Positions 44,401 through 55,039 of a stretch of 64,000 nucleotides of DNA are shown in pieces. The translations under genes and the position numbers were made by a program. This DNA comes from Siphonodentalium dalli (lineage: Eukaryota; Mollusca; Scaphopoda; Gadilida; Siphonodentaliidae): contig CP136066.1 of assembly GCA_032622095.1 (NCBI GenBank), positions 112,057,319 to 112,121,318 of the forward strand, in the 5' to 3' direction. A model generated the notes under the pieces. It was not told where the DNA came from. It ran no database searches and saw only the letters and a list, made by a program, of their open reading frames with translations. The stretch's first letter is position 1. Every line of letters begins with the position of its first letter.

Positions 44401-47400
44401 GCCATAAAATACGTTGGATTTTGTCGGTTGGTATATCGTTGGCCCATAATCGTTGGCACCAACGTTGTAATGCCAACGTAAATTACGTAGAAAGCTCTGA
44501 TGTCAAAATGTATGCGCGTGCACAACGGTTCAGGCGTCTGCTTTTCTTGTGGCGCGCTTTGTTCTGGTTCTCGTCCAGTGTTGCTGATGGTATTGATTTT
44601 AGCAAATAAAGGATTCAGTTTCTTTAATTTGGAATTCAAGGATTTGTTCGTTCTTTAGATGCCACCATCAGTCATAGTGTCGCTATCCGAGGTAAGTTTA
44701 TGTTTGTGAGAAACTACATTTTGTGTAAAATTACTTAATTATTTTCCCAATATTTATCTCGGAATCACAAAGTTCTGAATGTCTGCATTGCGTACATATT
44801 AGTTATGGCGGAGAATACTTACATCACTGACATACATGTAGTAGTTTCTCACAAACTTGCCTCAGATAGTGACATGGTGGCCGACGTGGTAACTGAAGCA
44901 TGAACGGATTATTGGATGCCAAAAAAAAATAATATAGCAATCCCCAACGTTATGCCAACCAATTTAGTTTGAGGTTCCAACGTTGTTCCTCCATTGGGTC
45001 AACGTTATGCCAACCAATGGGTTTAGTTTCCAATGTTGGGCCAACTTTATGACAACTATGTGGTCTGGTTATCAACGTTGGCCCAACGCTCTGTATGTCG
45101 TCCAGCGTTGGCCCAACTTAGGCCCAACGTTGACCCAATGAGCAAAATTACGTTGGCCCAACATTGGCCCAACCGTTCAGATGTTGGTTGTGCCAACGTT
45201 GGCCCAACCATGTCATGCTATCTGGGGATACTTTTGTGTCATATATCAACATTTAATCACAGGAATTTGTTCTGTTATAAATATTCAACCGATTCAACAA
45301 ATATTGATTTTGTTTATTTCCTGTACTAGTAACCTACTTTCAATGTGACTCAACGTTGCCAAGCGTGTCAGGGGTCATACTGCTTATAGTACGGTCATGC
45401 CATCTTAACACATACATATGTGTTATAAATGAAGTACAATGCATGGGCAATATCTCCAACCGGAATAAGATAAACAGTTTTAACAGTGTAAAACAAAGTT
45501 TTGTCATCATTCAACTGACCTTTGATGGTTATAGTTGAGAATATCAATGCAAATAGCTGCCACATACACCACTGAAAGTGAAATTATGAACTGTTGATCT
45601 CTCTATTTACCTTTTGATCTTTTCTTTGGTGACCTCTTTTTCTTTTTTCTCGCCTCATCTTCACTCCCCCCCTCTGGTTCCTCAAAGCTGTCATCGCCAG
45701 GATGGCAGAATTCTTTGAAATGTTCAGGATTTTTCCTACAATTAAAATGGTAATAATAGAGTTCAAACCCACAGAAAGGAATAAAAAAACATTTCCAAAA
45801 AAATATTTAAAATTGCAGTTTGACCAAACATGAGAGGTAGTAAAACCCAGAAATTTTCTAGATTTCAAACTTGAATTGAGATATCGCTGGTGTATTATAT
45901 GGATCATGTAAATGGTGTCAGGCAAACAACGAAGCTATTCTCAACATTTTCTGCGATTAATCTATGGAAAAGTAATTTTTAAATGATGTTGAAGCTTGGC
46001 TCGCGAATCCCTTGGCTATATGTCTCTACATATGGACGTATAATCGACAAAAAACTCTTCAGAGCTTGTGTTTTTCACTATGTTATACATCTGACTTTAA
46101 ATAAATTGATCTTATCTTTCAGACAGATGGAATGACAGACGGATCCCATGTTTTTCTTTGAAAAGGGGTTACAATGAGAACCGACCTGTAGCACTTTTTG
46201 CCATACATGCAAGTTGGCCTGTGTTTCTTCGTATCATCATCCGACCCACTTCCATCATCTTTGTCATCCTCTTTCTTTTGATCATTCAGAGTCTTCTTAG
46301 TTTCTTTCTGAACCATGTCTTCTTTCTTCTCCTCATCTTCATCACCATCTTTCTGATCCCCGTCCTCATCACCACTCATTTCTTCCTTGTGATTTTCAGG
46401 CTTCGGTGACACTTTTCCCTCAACTTTACTCTTTTCTTTACACTCTTCTTTACTCTCTTCATCCTCTTTATTCACAACAGATTTCTCTTTTTCGTCATCT
46501 GGCTCCTCTGCAACAGCTTCATTTTCCGGCTCCGAATCCTCTTGATATTTTCTTGGCTTAGCCCTGGATGATCTATTTTTACTTGTGAGCACTTCTTCCT
46601 CAATATCCTCTTCGTCGGAATCTTCCGTGTATTTTGGCTGTGATCTTGCCGTTCTGCTCGATGTCCGCTCGGGAACAGGAACAGCTACCGGCACTTTCTT
46701 CGACCTTGCTGCTGGTGTTTTCCGCCTGCTTGGTTTTTTCTGAACTTCTTCCTCAGCACAGAAATCATCCGATTCATCCATTTCCTCAACGTATATTTTT
46801 GTCTTTTCTTTGGCAGCAGTTGAAGCTCTACGTTTGCTCGGTCTGGGATTATATGGTTCACCATCAGCAGCTTCTTCATCGAAATCGTCAGCCTGAGATC
46901 TCCTCCCTCCCCGCTTTGACCCTTTCCTCGGTGTCTTTCTTGATATTGAAGATGATTTTTTGGGGGTGGGTCTCCCTTTCTGTGAAAAATAAATAATAGA
47001 AGTATCACTTAGCAAAGTTAGTCAGGGCTTGACAGCGAGAACTTGTTTCTGGTTTGAATTTAGGCACCTTACTAGTAGGTTAAAATTGGAATTATAAGAT
47101 ACTAGACAATTACTATTATATAGATAACACATAATGTAGTTGATTATGCCAAAACAGTGGCCTGAGAAGACGAATTGTCCATCAACCAAAGGCATTATTT
47201 ATTTCATTATATTGAACATTTAGGGGGATGATATAACCATACCTTAGGCCACACAAAAAAAATATTGTGTTTCTCAAGTTTTTTTTCAAAAAAACCCAGC
47301 AGGCAGGCAGATTTTTATTTTTATTTTTTTGGGCTGAATTTTACCGGCAGGCAGGTTTATTATGCCGAATTTTTATGTATAAAAATGATGGGCAGGCATG

Positions 47401-50400
47401 CTTTTTTGATTAAAGATTGACTTAAGACAAGGTTTGGCTGTTCGTAACATGGTGTGTAATGTATATTTACATTGTTTGTTCATGATCATGATCTGTTTTC
47501 ATATGTTGTTGGAAAATGAAGCTGTTTATTTTATATTTATGCAAAGTTATGTACCCTATGGATGCTGTATTAAAATAAGATCTCTCATTTATAGCATTAA
47601 AATTTATTGCAGAAATAACAGATGTTTAACAATAACAAGAATATTTTGGTTTAAAACAAATCCAGTCTACCTTATTCACAAGGAGATCCTTTACGCCTCG
47701 CCAATTTGGTTTTTGTATGAATGGTTGTTCCATTACAGCAACAAGTTGTCCAGAATATTCTAACATTTTTGAGAGTTCAAGCACCGGCAGTTTGTGTTTA
47801 CTTTTTCTGGGATCATTGTATCCAAGAAAAATTTGAAGTCCATCCGGAATGTGACAACATCTCTCAGTTAGTTTATTAACATGAGGGTCCAGATACTAAA
47901 GCATGTTGCACACAAGCTGCACAAAATTCCTGCCTACAGGCCTTAATAACATTCGATGAGAATCACCTAATCGATTCTCGTAATGATTCTCGTGAAACTT
48001 TTTCATTTTCAGTGCTTTATGACTAACTTGGTTCGGCATTTGATTCTTGCAAAATGAAATGTATTTTGAGCCCTGGCCTATATTGTCAACGGTATGTGGG
48101 GAAAATCCAAGGTGTTTATCTTCAAGGAAATTGATGAATTTTTGTATCATTTCGTCCTTGCTGTTGTTGTATTGTTTTGAAATTGGGTAAAACAGTTTTA
48201 TTGTTGGAGTCCATGAGAACAGAAAATGCGTTTTTCCCACCGTTTTCAACAGACACTGGTGTGGCATCTTCCAATGTAATCCGCAAATAGCGGCCGAATA
48301 TATCTGCAACCTGGACCGAATTTAGATTCTGTCAAACGAACTGAAACTAATGAAAGTCCTGTGAATCCTGCGACTTTCCAACAGAAATCCCACTAATATA
48401 CGCATCACAATTAGCAATAGTTTCACAGTGGTTCTCTATGAACCCATTGCCACGTCGGGAAATGTTGTCAGACGAATTAACTTCCGTAATTGTCCAGGGA
48501 CAAACAAATTTAAGTCCCCTTCTGACACATTCTTATCAGCGCCATGCTGGTTATTTGTTTACCACGTGTTCGCTGGTGCGTTACGGGTGAACTCGATTGG
48601 CATTCGGAGCACGCAAGGAATGCTTTAATTTTAGAATTACTGCCCTTGCATTGCTGGCGGAGATGATTTGAGCTTATTGTGTTGTTTGCGGGTATCGACA
48701 TCGCCAAGATTTTGTGCGGCGGCATGTTTTTATATTTTTATTTGTTGTAAGCTAAAAAAAAGTAGCCAGCGGGGGGTATTTTGCGGACGCGGCGATACTT
48801 GAGAAACATATTATTTTTTTTGTGTGGCCTTAAGTTAATTCCGGGTGTGAAAACTGAAGAAAATGCGAGTTCAAAAACTAACCAAGGAGAAGAAATTACA
48901 TTGGAGGAGACCGCACCCACATTCTGTTACAAATAAATAAAGCTACGGCTGAATTACACATTTATATACAATTATTACATCATTAAAATGAGTATACAGT
49001 ATAATATTGAGAAAATTATATCTTACACCACTCCAAGTTTTTAGGATGTTCAATACGTATTAAGTGACTCAAACTATTTGAAAATGAAAGTGTCAATGAC
49101 ACTGTAGCTCAACTTGGAAAGGGAATAATTTAATGTATTACAGTCAATGGAGCAATTAGGAATGTGGAAAGTTGAATGTCTAATACTAGTTTATAGACAT
49201 GAAGAGAAAAGTAAAATCCAAGATGGCTGCTGGCGGCCTTGTTTTCTGCCGAATGACCCCAAAATGAGTCGTTCCCATCTACATGTCATTGTTAACACCC
49301 ATGACAAATTTTATGACAATCAGACTAAAGGTACGACCTGTAGCCCATGCTAAATAATTTAGTCATACAAAGAGTAAAATCCAAGTTGGCTGCTGGCGGC
49401 CATGTTTTTTGGCCGAATGACCCCAAAATGACTCGTTCCCATCTATATGTCATTATTAACATTCATGACAAATATTATGATGATCAGACTAAAGGTACAA
49501 CCTGTAGCTCGTGCTAAAGGATTTAGTCATACAAAGAGTAAAATCCAAGATGGCTGCTGGCGACCATGTTTTTTGGCCGAATGACTCCAAAATGACTCAT
49601 TCCCATGATGATCATTATGATGATCAGACCTGCAGCCCATGCTAAAGAATTTAGTCATCCAAGATGGCTGCTGGCGGCCATGTTTTTTGGCCGAATGACC
49701 CCAAAATTACTCGTTCCCATCTACATGTCAATATTATCATCCATGACAAATTTCATGATGATCAGACGAATAGTACGACCTGTGGCCCGTGCTAATGGAT
49801 TAAATTTTGAAATCCAAGATGGCCGCTGGCGGCCATGTTTTTTGTCCAAATGACCCCAAAATAACTCGTTCCCATCTACATTCCAATTTCAACAGCCATG
49901 ACAAATTTTATGATGATCAGACTAAAGGTACGACCTGTAGCCCGTGCTAAAGGATTTAGTCATACAAAGAGTAAAATCCGAGATGGCTGCTGGCGGCCAT
50001 GTTTTTTGGCCGAATGACCCCAAAATGACTCGTTCCCATCTACATGTCATTATTAACATTCTTGACAAATTTTATGATGATCGGACTAAAGGTACGACCT
50101 GTAGCCCGTGCTAAAGGATTTAGTCATACAAAGAGTGAAATCAAAGATGCCTGCTGGCGGCCATGTTTTTTGGCCGAATGACCCCAAAATGACTCGTTCC
50201 CATCTACATGTCATTATTAACATTCTTGACAAATTTCATGATGATCAGACTAACAGTACGACCTGTGGCCCGTGCTAATGGATTAAATTTTGAAATCCAA
50301 GATGGCTGCTGGCGGCCATGTTTTTTGTCCGAATGACCCCAAAATGACTCGTTCCCATCTACATTCCAATTTCAACAGCCATGACAAATTTTATGATGAT

Positions 50401-52310
50401 CAGACTAAAGGTACGACCTGTAGCCCGTGCTAAATGATTTAGTCATACAAAGAGTAAAATCCAAGATGGCTGCTGGCGGCCATGTTTTTGGGCCAAATGA
50501 CCCCAAAATTACTCGTTCCCATCTACATGTCAATATTAACATCCATGACAAATTTGATGATGATCGGACTAAAGGTACGACCTGTAGCCCGTGCTAAAGG
50601 ATTTAGTCATACAAAGAGTGAAATCAAAGATGCCTGCTGGCGGCCATGTTTTTTGGCCGAATGACCCCAAAATGACTCGTTCCCATCTACATGTCATTAT
50701 TAACATCCATGACAAATTTCATGACGATAAGACAAACAGTACGCCTGTAGCCCGTGCTAATGGATGGAATTTTGAAATGCAAGATGGCCACTGGCGGCCA
50801 TGTTTTTTTACCTAATGACCCCAAAATGAATCATTCTAGTCTAAATGTTGATGTCAACAGCTATGACAAATTTCATAATGATCCGATCAAAGGTACGATA
50901 AGTAGACTGCATTGTTGACGCCTTACGCACACACGCGCACACGGACGACAAAGCCATGGCAATAGCTCAAACTTTACAAAGTAAAGTTGAGCTAACAAGG
51001 ATTGCACCTCTCCAAATGAACTGGACCAAATACTACATCAGACAGTTACTATGTGAATCAGCATTTGAAGTTCGGTGTATGAATTCATTGTAAACAAACC
51101 ATCACAACTCTCCTGGGAACTGACGCGGAAAACAGTCCAAATATTGAGTCGGGAAAGTTTAGAATATTACAATTTTTAGAAAACAGAGTTTCCATGCATG
51201 ACTATTCTTCCACAGTAGGGTCATGATATTCTCTTGGAAATAGGGTAGCTGTATGTAGCCAATCAGAATGTGAGTAATTCACGTGAGATATAAGATTTAG
51301 TTCTTTGAAAGTTTCCACGCTGTACTATTATTCTGCCTAGTACTATTATTTAGGCACTGAATAGTAAAACGTAGAGATTGACTTTACCTTGACAATTCCT
51401 TTTCCTTTCTTTCTCTTTCCCCAGTCACTACCTGAGTCTTCGTCATTTACATATTCAGCGACAAAATCACTGTCATCATCTTTAGGTTTTAAAAGTTCTT
51501 CAGAATCATCATCGAAGTAATCAACATCCTCTGTTAAAAAGAGTCAGAATAGCTCCCAAATAATCAACATAGTTTTGTGGAAAATATTAATGCTGACAGC
51601 ACCGCAGTTAAGTGGCAATAGGGATAACATTAAACAGAAAATGTGAACAACACGATTTTGAAGTCCTTTTCATGATGGTAAACAACCATACAAATTTTAT
51701 TTAGCTTCGATAACACATGGCTGATGTTTGTATGCAGATAGAAAACAAATCAAGATTTCCCAATAAACAAAGAATAAACACTCAAGGACATAAAAATGTG
51801 AACATGGTCGTTAGATATATAGACAATCATAACTAAAAATAGATGGCAGAGAATATTACATACCATAGGACAAGGATACTTGGGCAGCAGCCCTCGATGG
51901 ACGGCTTGCTCGACTAGATGTTCCCTCATCGCCAAAACTATCGGAAGCTGCAACTCGACCTCTGGGTTTCCTTGAACTCTTCACCGGCTGGGAATCTTCA
52001 TCTTCCGACGTTGCTTTGGCCTTCCGCCGTTGTTTCGGCTTACTGACATGTTCGGGTTCTGGCTCTTCATAATCCTCGTTGTCATCAGACACATCACGTT
52101 TCTTTGCTTTTGGTGGAGCTCTTCTTGATTTTGATTTACTGACTGGCTCTGGTTCGTCAAAGTCTTCATCATCGACGTCGGATATATCAGCTTTTTTGGA
52201 TGGTTTTGTTGGTGGCCGCCTTGACTTTTTGACAGGCACTGGCTCCGCCTCCTCATAGTCCTCGTCCTCATCAGACAGGTCTCTTTTCTTAGATTCTTTT
52301 AGCGGTGTGC
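38221..52310 (-). CDS. APLF: APLF-like protein, C-terminal part (5 exons)
   Basis: Aprataxin-and-PNKP-like factor is a nuclear non-homologous end-joining scaffold that binds poly(ADP-ribose) through PBZ fingers and core histones through its acidic C-terminus. Exons in transcription order are 52310-51864, 51530-51388, 46979-46186, 45735-45611 and 38465-38221. All borders are AG/GT and the phases join, giving about 583 residues. Visible parts: three acidic/basic units (SDEDEDYEE, DDEDFDEPEP, DDNEDYEEPEP) alternating with Lys/Arg/Pro-rich linkers; a large Lys/Glu-rich exon; one PBZ finger with C-x5-C-x6-H-x5-H spacing, split by an intron; then an acidic end with NDSFLDD, DWEP and a KDFIKNKK tail, the arrangement of the APLF C-terminus. 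Human APLF has two PBZ fingers and is 511 residues in all, so this linker is expanded and one finger is missing. The FHA domain was not found in 52.3-64 kb. Another PBZ protein is possible. Confidence 0.78.
38590..38655. repeat. AT-rich hairpin
   Basis: TTGATTATATTTAGAATTTT and its near complement AAAAATCTAAATAAAATCAA surround CTGGTATATTATACCAG. Small fold-back repeat in an APLF intron. Confidence 0.7.
38868..39650. repeat. About 350-bp tandem repeat, 2.2 copies
   Basis: The phrases ACAAACCACAATGCACACAT, CCTTAGGTTAAC and AAATCATGTGATGTACA recur near 38880, 39230 and 39575. No coding. Confidence 0.8.
39660..40384. mobile_element. TIR element with TCAAGCCTGCAAA ends
   Basis: TCAAGCCTGCAAA near 39658 and TTTGCAGGCTTGA near 40370 are perfect inverted repeats. 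Subterminal GACAGG motifs repeat on both sides. About 0.72 kb, non-coding. Confidence 0.55.
40384..41003. other. APLF intron, unassigned
   Basis: Open frames of 72 and 103 codons (40339-40557, 40563-40874) on the + strand show no recognisable motif. It could be decayed transposon DNA adjacent to the hAT remnant. Confidence 0.3.
41004..41429 (-). pseudogene. hAT transposase C-terminal dimerisation domain remnant
   Basis: A 141-codon frame contains YPNLLTVVELVLYLPLSQ followed by GFSSKMRILTDWRQSLSEN and NDGMIFF. This is the order of the hAT C-terminal dimerisation domain (YP-hydrophobic helix, P-S, then a GFS-x3-RI-x6-RL-type stretch), though the usual acidic VERGF part is altered. The catalytic domain is not seen. 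It lies in the last APLF intron, on the same strand as the gene. The frame is open, so an exapted exon cannot be excluded, but no good splice context was identified. Confidence 0.6.
41459..41624. repeat. Near-perfect palindrome, about 166 bp
   Basis: Arms of about 80 bases (TATAAGGATTAACTGTCATG... and complement) meet at about 41541 around CCCAAAGGG. Only a few mismatches. Probably a fold-back MITE; AT-rich flanks prevent a sure target duplication call. Confidence 0.85.
42297..43070 (-). mobile_element. 165-bp-unit tandem element, reverse copy
   Basis: Begins AGCTCAACTTTACTTTGTAA...TTGCCATGG and ends GTTGAGCTACAGTGTCATTG ACACTTTCATT, with about four units containing ATGGCCGCCAGCAGCCATCT. Same family as 49082 and 59611. 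Confidence 0.85.
43575..43656. repeat. Hairpin with 19-bp perfect arms
   Basis: GCATAGTGTGTTTTGAGAT and its complement enclose a 40-base spacer. Small fold-back repeat. Confidence 0.8.
43899..45226. mobile_element. TIR element rich in TTGGCCCAACGTTGG repeats, 1.33 kb
   Basis: Perfect 14-bp inverted ends (CCCAGATAGCATGA at 43899-43912, complement at 45213-45226). After 5 unmatched bases there is a second mirrored block (TTGGGCCAACGTTGGCA). Both flanking zones consist of many copies of the self-complementary TTGGCCCAAC/GTTGGGCCAA word. The middle (about 44690-44890) holds a separate inverted repeat (GAGAAACTAC...). No transposase frame. Confidence 0.7.
45611..45735 (-). CDS. APLF: APLF-like exon: second half of PBZ finger
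   Basis: Starts after TTGTAG with RKNPEHFKEFCHPGDD, supplying the two zinc-binding His and the final HPGD of the PBZ motif, then an acidic run and a Lys-rich stretch (RKKKKRSPKKRSK) resembling a nuclear localisation signal. Confidence 0.88.
46186..46979 (-). CDS. APLF: APLF-like large charged exon with first half of PBZ finger
   Basis: About 265 residues, mostly Lys/Glu/Asp/Ser: basic N-terminal part (KGRPTPKK), then mixed-charge disordered sequence with SDEED-type casein-kinase-like sites, ending RPTCMYGKKCYR, the first two zinc-binding Cys and the Tyr-Arg ADP-ribose contact of PBZ. Borders are TTTCACAG and GTCGGT. Confidence 0.85.
47244..48832 (-). mobile_element. TIR element (TTAGGCCACACAAA ends) carrying a decayed coding region
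   Basis: TTAGGCCACACAAAAAAAAT and a TGTTTCTCAAG phrase at the left are mirrored at 48800-48832. The outer family is shared with 34479-35066 and 15682-16144. Unlike those short copies it holds about 1 kb of coding-like sequence (see 47619-48560). It lies in an APLF intron. Confidence 0.65.
47619..48560 (-). pseudogene. Decayed intronless coding region, unidentified protein
   Basis: Pieces of one protein can be followed across frames on the - strand: a segment with NLFVPGQLRKLIRLTTFPDV (about 48507-48448), then a CETIANCDAYISGI piece, then FLFSWTPTIKLFYPISKQYN and SFCKNQMPNQVSHKALKMKK (frame 48309-47896). A TAG at 47896-47898 interrupts the frame, which then continues with YLDPHVNKLTERCCHIPDG and ends at about 47620. 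Composition (Trp, Cys, ordered hydrophobics) is protein-like rather than random. I do not recognise the family. It has no intron over 300 residues, so it is either the element's own gene or a captured retrocopy. Confidence 0.5.
49082..50994 (+). mobile_element. 165-bp-unit tandem element, about ten units
   Basis: Left end GAAAGTGTCAATGACACTGT AGCTCAAC, right end AATAGCTCAAACTTTACAAA GTAAAGTTGAGCTA. Between them are about ten units of 163-168 bp with CAAGATGGCTGCTGGCGGCC, GAATGACCCCAAAATGACTC, GATGATCAGACTAAAGGTAC and GCCCGTGCTAAAGGATTTAG. No coding. Constant ends around variable unit number resemble the pearl/Helentron-type elements described in bivalves (inference). Confidence 0.85.
51000..51387. 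other. APLF intron, nothing recognised
   Basis: AT-rich intron between the array and the exon at 51530-51388. Confidence 0.4.
51388..51530 (-). CDS. APLF: APLF-like acidic exon
   Basis: Between TTTTTAACAG and GTAAAG. Encodes EDVDYFDDDSEELLKPKDDD and an acidic continuation ending GKRKKGKGIVK. Phase joins the exons on both sides. Confidence 0.82.
51864..52310 (-). CDS. APLF: APLF-like exon with three acidic/basic repeat units
   Basis: Begins after TTATATAG and ends before GTATGT. Three units of about 35-40 residues, each an acidic patch ending E-x-EP followed by V/S-K-x2-RR-type basic sequence, then a Ser/Arg-rich end (SRASRPSRAAAQ). Predicted disordered. Upstream exons are not visible. Confidence 0.8.
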
Positions 52311-52489
52311 CTATATAAAATACAAATATTTCAACATAAATAATGTGGCGGTATTACACATGGAAATTTATAGTGTCACAGAGACAATACCCTAAATTTA
52401 TATAAACATTAGCTACGCTGAACGTGGCAAAATACACCCGGTGTGCTTTTATGAACTGTACACAAACAAACAATGTATTTTGGTCTGGA

Positions 52490-52790
52490 AAACTCACATA
52501 CCAAATTTGGTTCCGATAAAATATACCAAACTAAAGTTATCATCCGGAAAGCTCAAATATTGAAAATTCTAAGTCGAAAAGAGCCATAAGTCAGTACAAA
52601 ATAATCGGAATGAACCCAAATTCGAACTTAACCTGTAATTTGGTCTGGATAACTCACATACCAAATTAAGTTCTGATAAAATAACCCAAACTAAAGTTAT
52701 CATCTGGAAACCAAAACTGCTAACAGACGGAGGGACAGATGGACAGACGGACACTCCGACGGACAGACAGACCACAATCACAAAATACGG
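52490..52790. repeat. CCGGATGATAACTTTAG-family repeat, reverse copy
   Basis: AAACTAAAGTTATCATCCGG and a GGACAGACGGACACTCCGAC microsatellite mirror the tandem family at 16720. Confidence 0.7.
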
Positions 52791-52838
52791 CCGTTTTATT
52801 TCAAATGGTGTATAAAAATGACCTTTTTAGAAGACATA

Positions 52839-53398
52839 CCTTACTCGTATTTAAATTCGCGCAGTACTATTTTTCGCTCAGTTTTGAATTCGCGCACTTT
52901 AAATTCGCGCACCTAGCTGCGCGAATTCAAAACTGAGAAAACTATTTTCGTGATATTTCTGTGATATTTTCCTATATTTTGGAGCTGATGACAGTTACGA
53001 CTCTTAGATATTGCGGGAAATAGTATACATGTATGTGAATATTAAACACCATCGCGGCGGATTTACATCGTGTAGATAATACACTAGTAACTACATACAT
53101 CATAATGTTGTGGCGACCTGGACTATTACTATTTCTTATACAAGCATTTCAACAATACCTATGTTACCACGATTTGTCGCTTGAATTGTGAATGGTCTTG
53201 ATGCATACATGTTTCGACATAATTGTCTATTCAACCGTTCATAATATATGTAAACTCAGCAACATAGCACTCTTTTCTTTCATATGGACTGTGGTTTAGA
53301 TTAAACTTGGGAGTCGTACTATTTTTCGCTCAGTTTTAAATTCGCGCACCGATGGTTGCGCGAAAAATAGTACTGCGCGAATTTAAATACGAGTAAGG
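52839..53398. mobile_element. TA-flanked TIR element with TTTAAATTCGCGCA ends
   Basis: CCTTACTCGTATTTAAATTC GCGCAGTACTA at the left is mirrored exactly at 53368-53398. TA at 52837-52838 and 53399-53400. Subterminal repeats of TCGCGCA and CGCTCAGTTTT. 560 bp, non-coding. Confidence 0.8.
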
Positions 53399-53833
53399 TA
53401 TTGAGATTTAAAACTATTCAGGTAAACGTTTTTAGTGCCACTTTTTAATTTGGTTTACAGAAATCAGGAGTTTTTCTTTATTTCCCAAAATTGGTTTGTC
53501 TTTTTTGTGCATGTACTATATTTCTAAGTGATATTGGGAAACTGGATGAGTGTCATGTGTTACTACTTCATTTGGACCAACTAATTGCCTCTAATCACTG
53601 GAAAGAAATCTGCAAATGAAAGAAACTGTATGTGATTTATATATAAACAATTGGCCCATGCTTAACCCATACGTTCAACCATACTGACTATCACACTCAA
53701 AACCAGCAACCTTGAACTGAATATATGAAGGATGAGTGGAGTGAGCTATAAGATGGCATAAAGACCAGAATCTATCCACTATTTCAAAACATTAACATAC
53801 GTCACATGACATGGGATGGATCAAAGGGGTTAA

Positions 53834-54327
53834 AGGCCTACTTAATTTTTGAACCGCCAGATCACATTATATAAAATGTATGCCATATTATATACCATTT
53901 GAAAGAGGAAGCTCCAAAACATTGTTTTATCAACTTATCCAGTGTAATAAACTGTAAACATGTTGTTTTACTTGAGTTACCAACATGTTTTTGTGAATAA
54001 GTTTCATCTAGATTGTAGTAAAAAGAGTATTTTTTTCAATGGAGGGGGAATAATTCTATATTTTAAATATAGTGTTATTCCCCTTCCATTGAAAATACAT
54101 CTTTACTTTCAATTCTATTGCATTCTGAGAGCCAAAACGGGAGGGGGAATATTTCTATGATTTCAGCTGTTTTCTATTTCTCTATGGGCATCTTCTGAGA
54201 CACAGACATTTCAAATGGTGATGAATTATAGTATTTTAATCATATTTTAGCATAGATTGTAATTAAAACCATACATATCAAGTCACTATAAAAAAAATAA
54301 TCAATGACTCGAAAATTAAGTGGGCCT
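53834..54327. mobile_element. TTAA-flanked MITE (AGGCC ends), copy A
   Basis: AGGCCTACTTAATTTTTGAA at the left, CTCGAAAATTAAGTGGGCCT at the right, TTAA left and TCAA right. A central hairpin of GGGGGAATAATTCTATATTT and complement. Copy B is its inverted relative 270 bp away. Confidence 0.65.
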
Positions 54328-54604
54328 TCAATATTTTCCAAACTGATCGATACCAAAATACATAGATTAGGTTCTTCCACTATTAAGCTGGATAGGGAAT
54401 TCGACCAGATCAGTTATTTTGTCAGAGAGCATGTATCTAAAACATGGATAGAAGGGTTAATATTTTCAAAACTGATCAACCAACATCCATAAAAATCTGG
54501 ATGTTTATTATGAAAATGATTGGATGAAATTTTTTTAATTATCACATACAATGGATGCATGCTTCTATAGAATGTGCAGAAGGGATAAATATTTTCTGAG
54601 TTAA

Positions 54605-55029
54605 AGGCCCATTTAATTTTCGAGTCACACAGATTTTTTTTTATAGTGGCTTGATATATTGTTTTAATAAAAATCTATGACATAAATATGATTAAAATTC
54701 TATAATTCATAAACATTTGGAATGTCTGTGTCTCAGAAGTTAGAGTAATAGAAAATAGCTGAAATCATAGAAACATTTCCCCCGTTTGGCTCCCAGAATA
54801 AAACTAAGATATAGTTATTCCCCTTCCATTGAAAATAGTAGCCTTTGCATTACAGACCAGATGAAACTTAAGCACAGAAAACATGTCGGTACCTCAACAA
54901 AAACAACATGTTCTCAGTTTATTACACCATTGATAATATAATGTTTCGGAGCTTCCTCTTTCAAATGGTATATAATATGGCAAATATTTTATACCACGTG
55001 ATCTGGGGGTTCGAAAATTAAGAGGGCCT
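54605..55029. mobile_element. TTAA-flanked MITE (AGGCC ends), copy B, inverted
   Basis: AGGCCCATTTAATTTTCGAG at the left, GTTCGAAAATTAAGAGGGCC at the right, TTAA at 54601-54604 and 55030-55033. The interior is the reverse complement of copy A (for example GTCTGTGTCTCAGAAG). Confidence 0.7.
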
Positions 55030-55039
55030 TTAATCATCC

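Noticed and set aside
46158-46409. + strand frame opposite the large charged exon
   Set aside because: Shadow of the - strand Lys/Glu-rich APLF-like exon.
49082-50994. CRISPR-like or coding array
   Set aside because: Repeat units are directly adjacent with no unique spacers, the genome is eukaryotic, and the short frames inside change from unit to unit.
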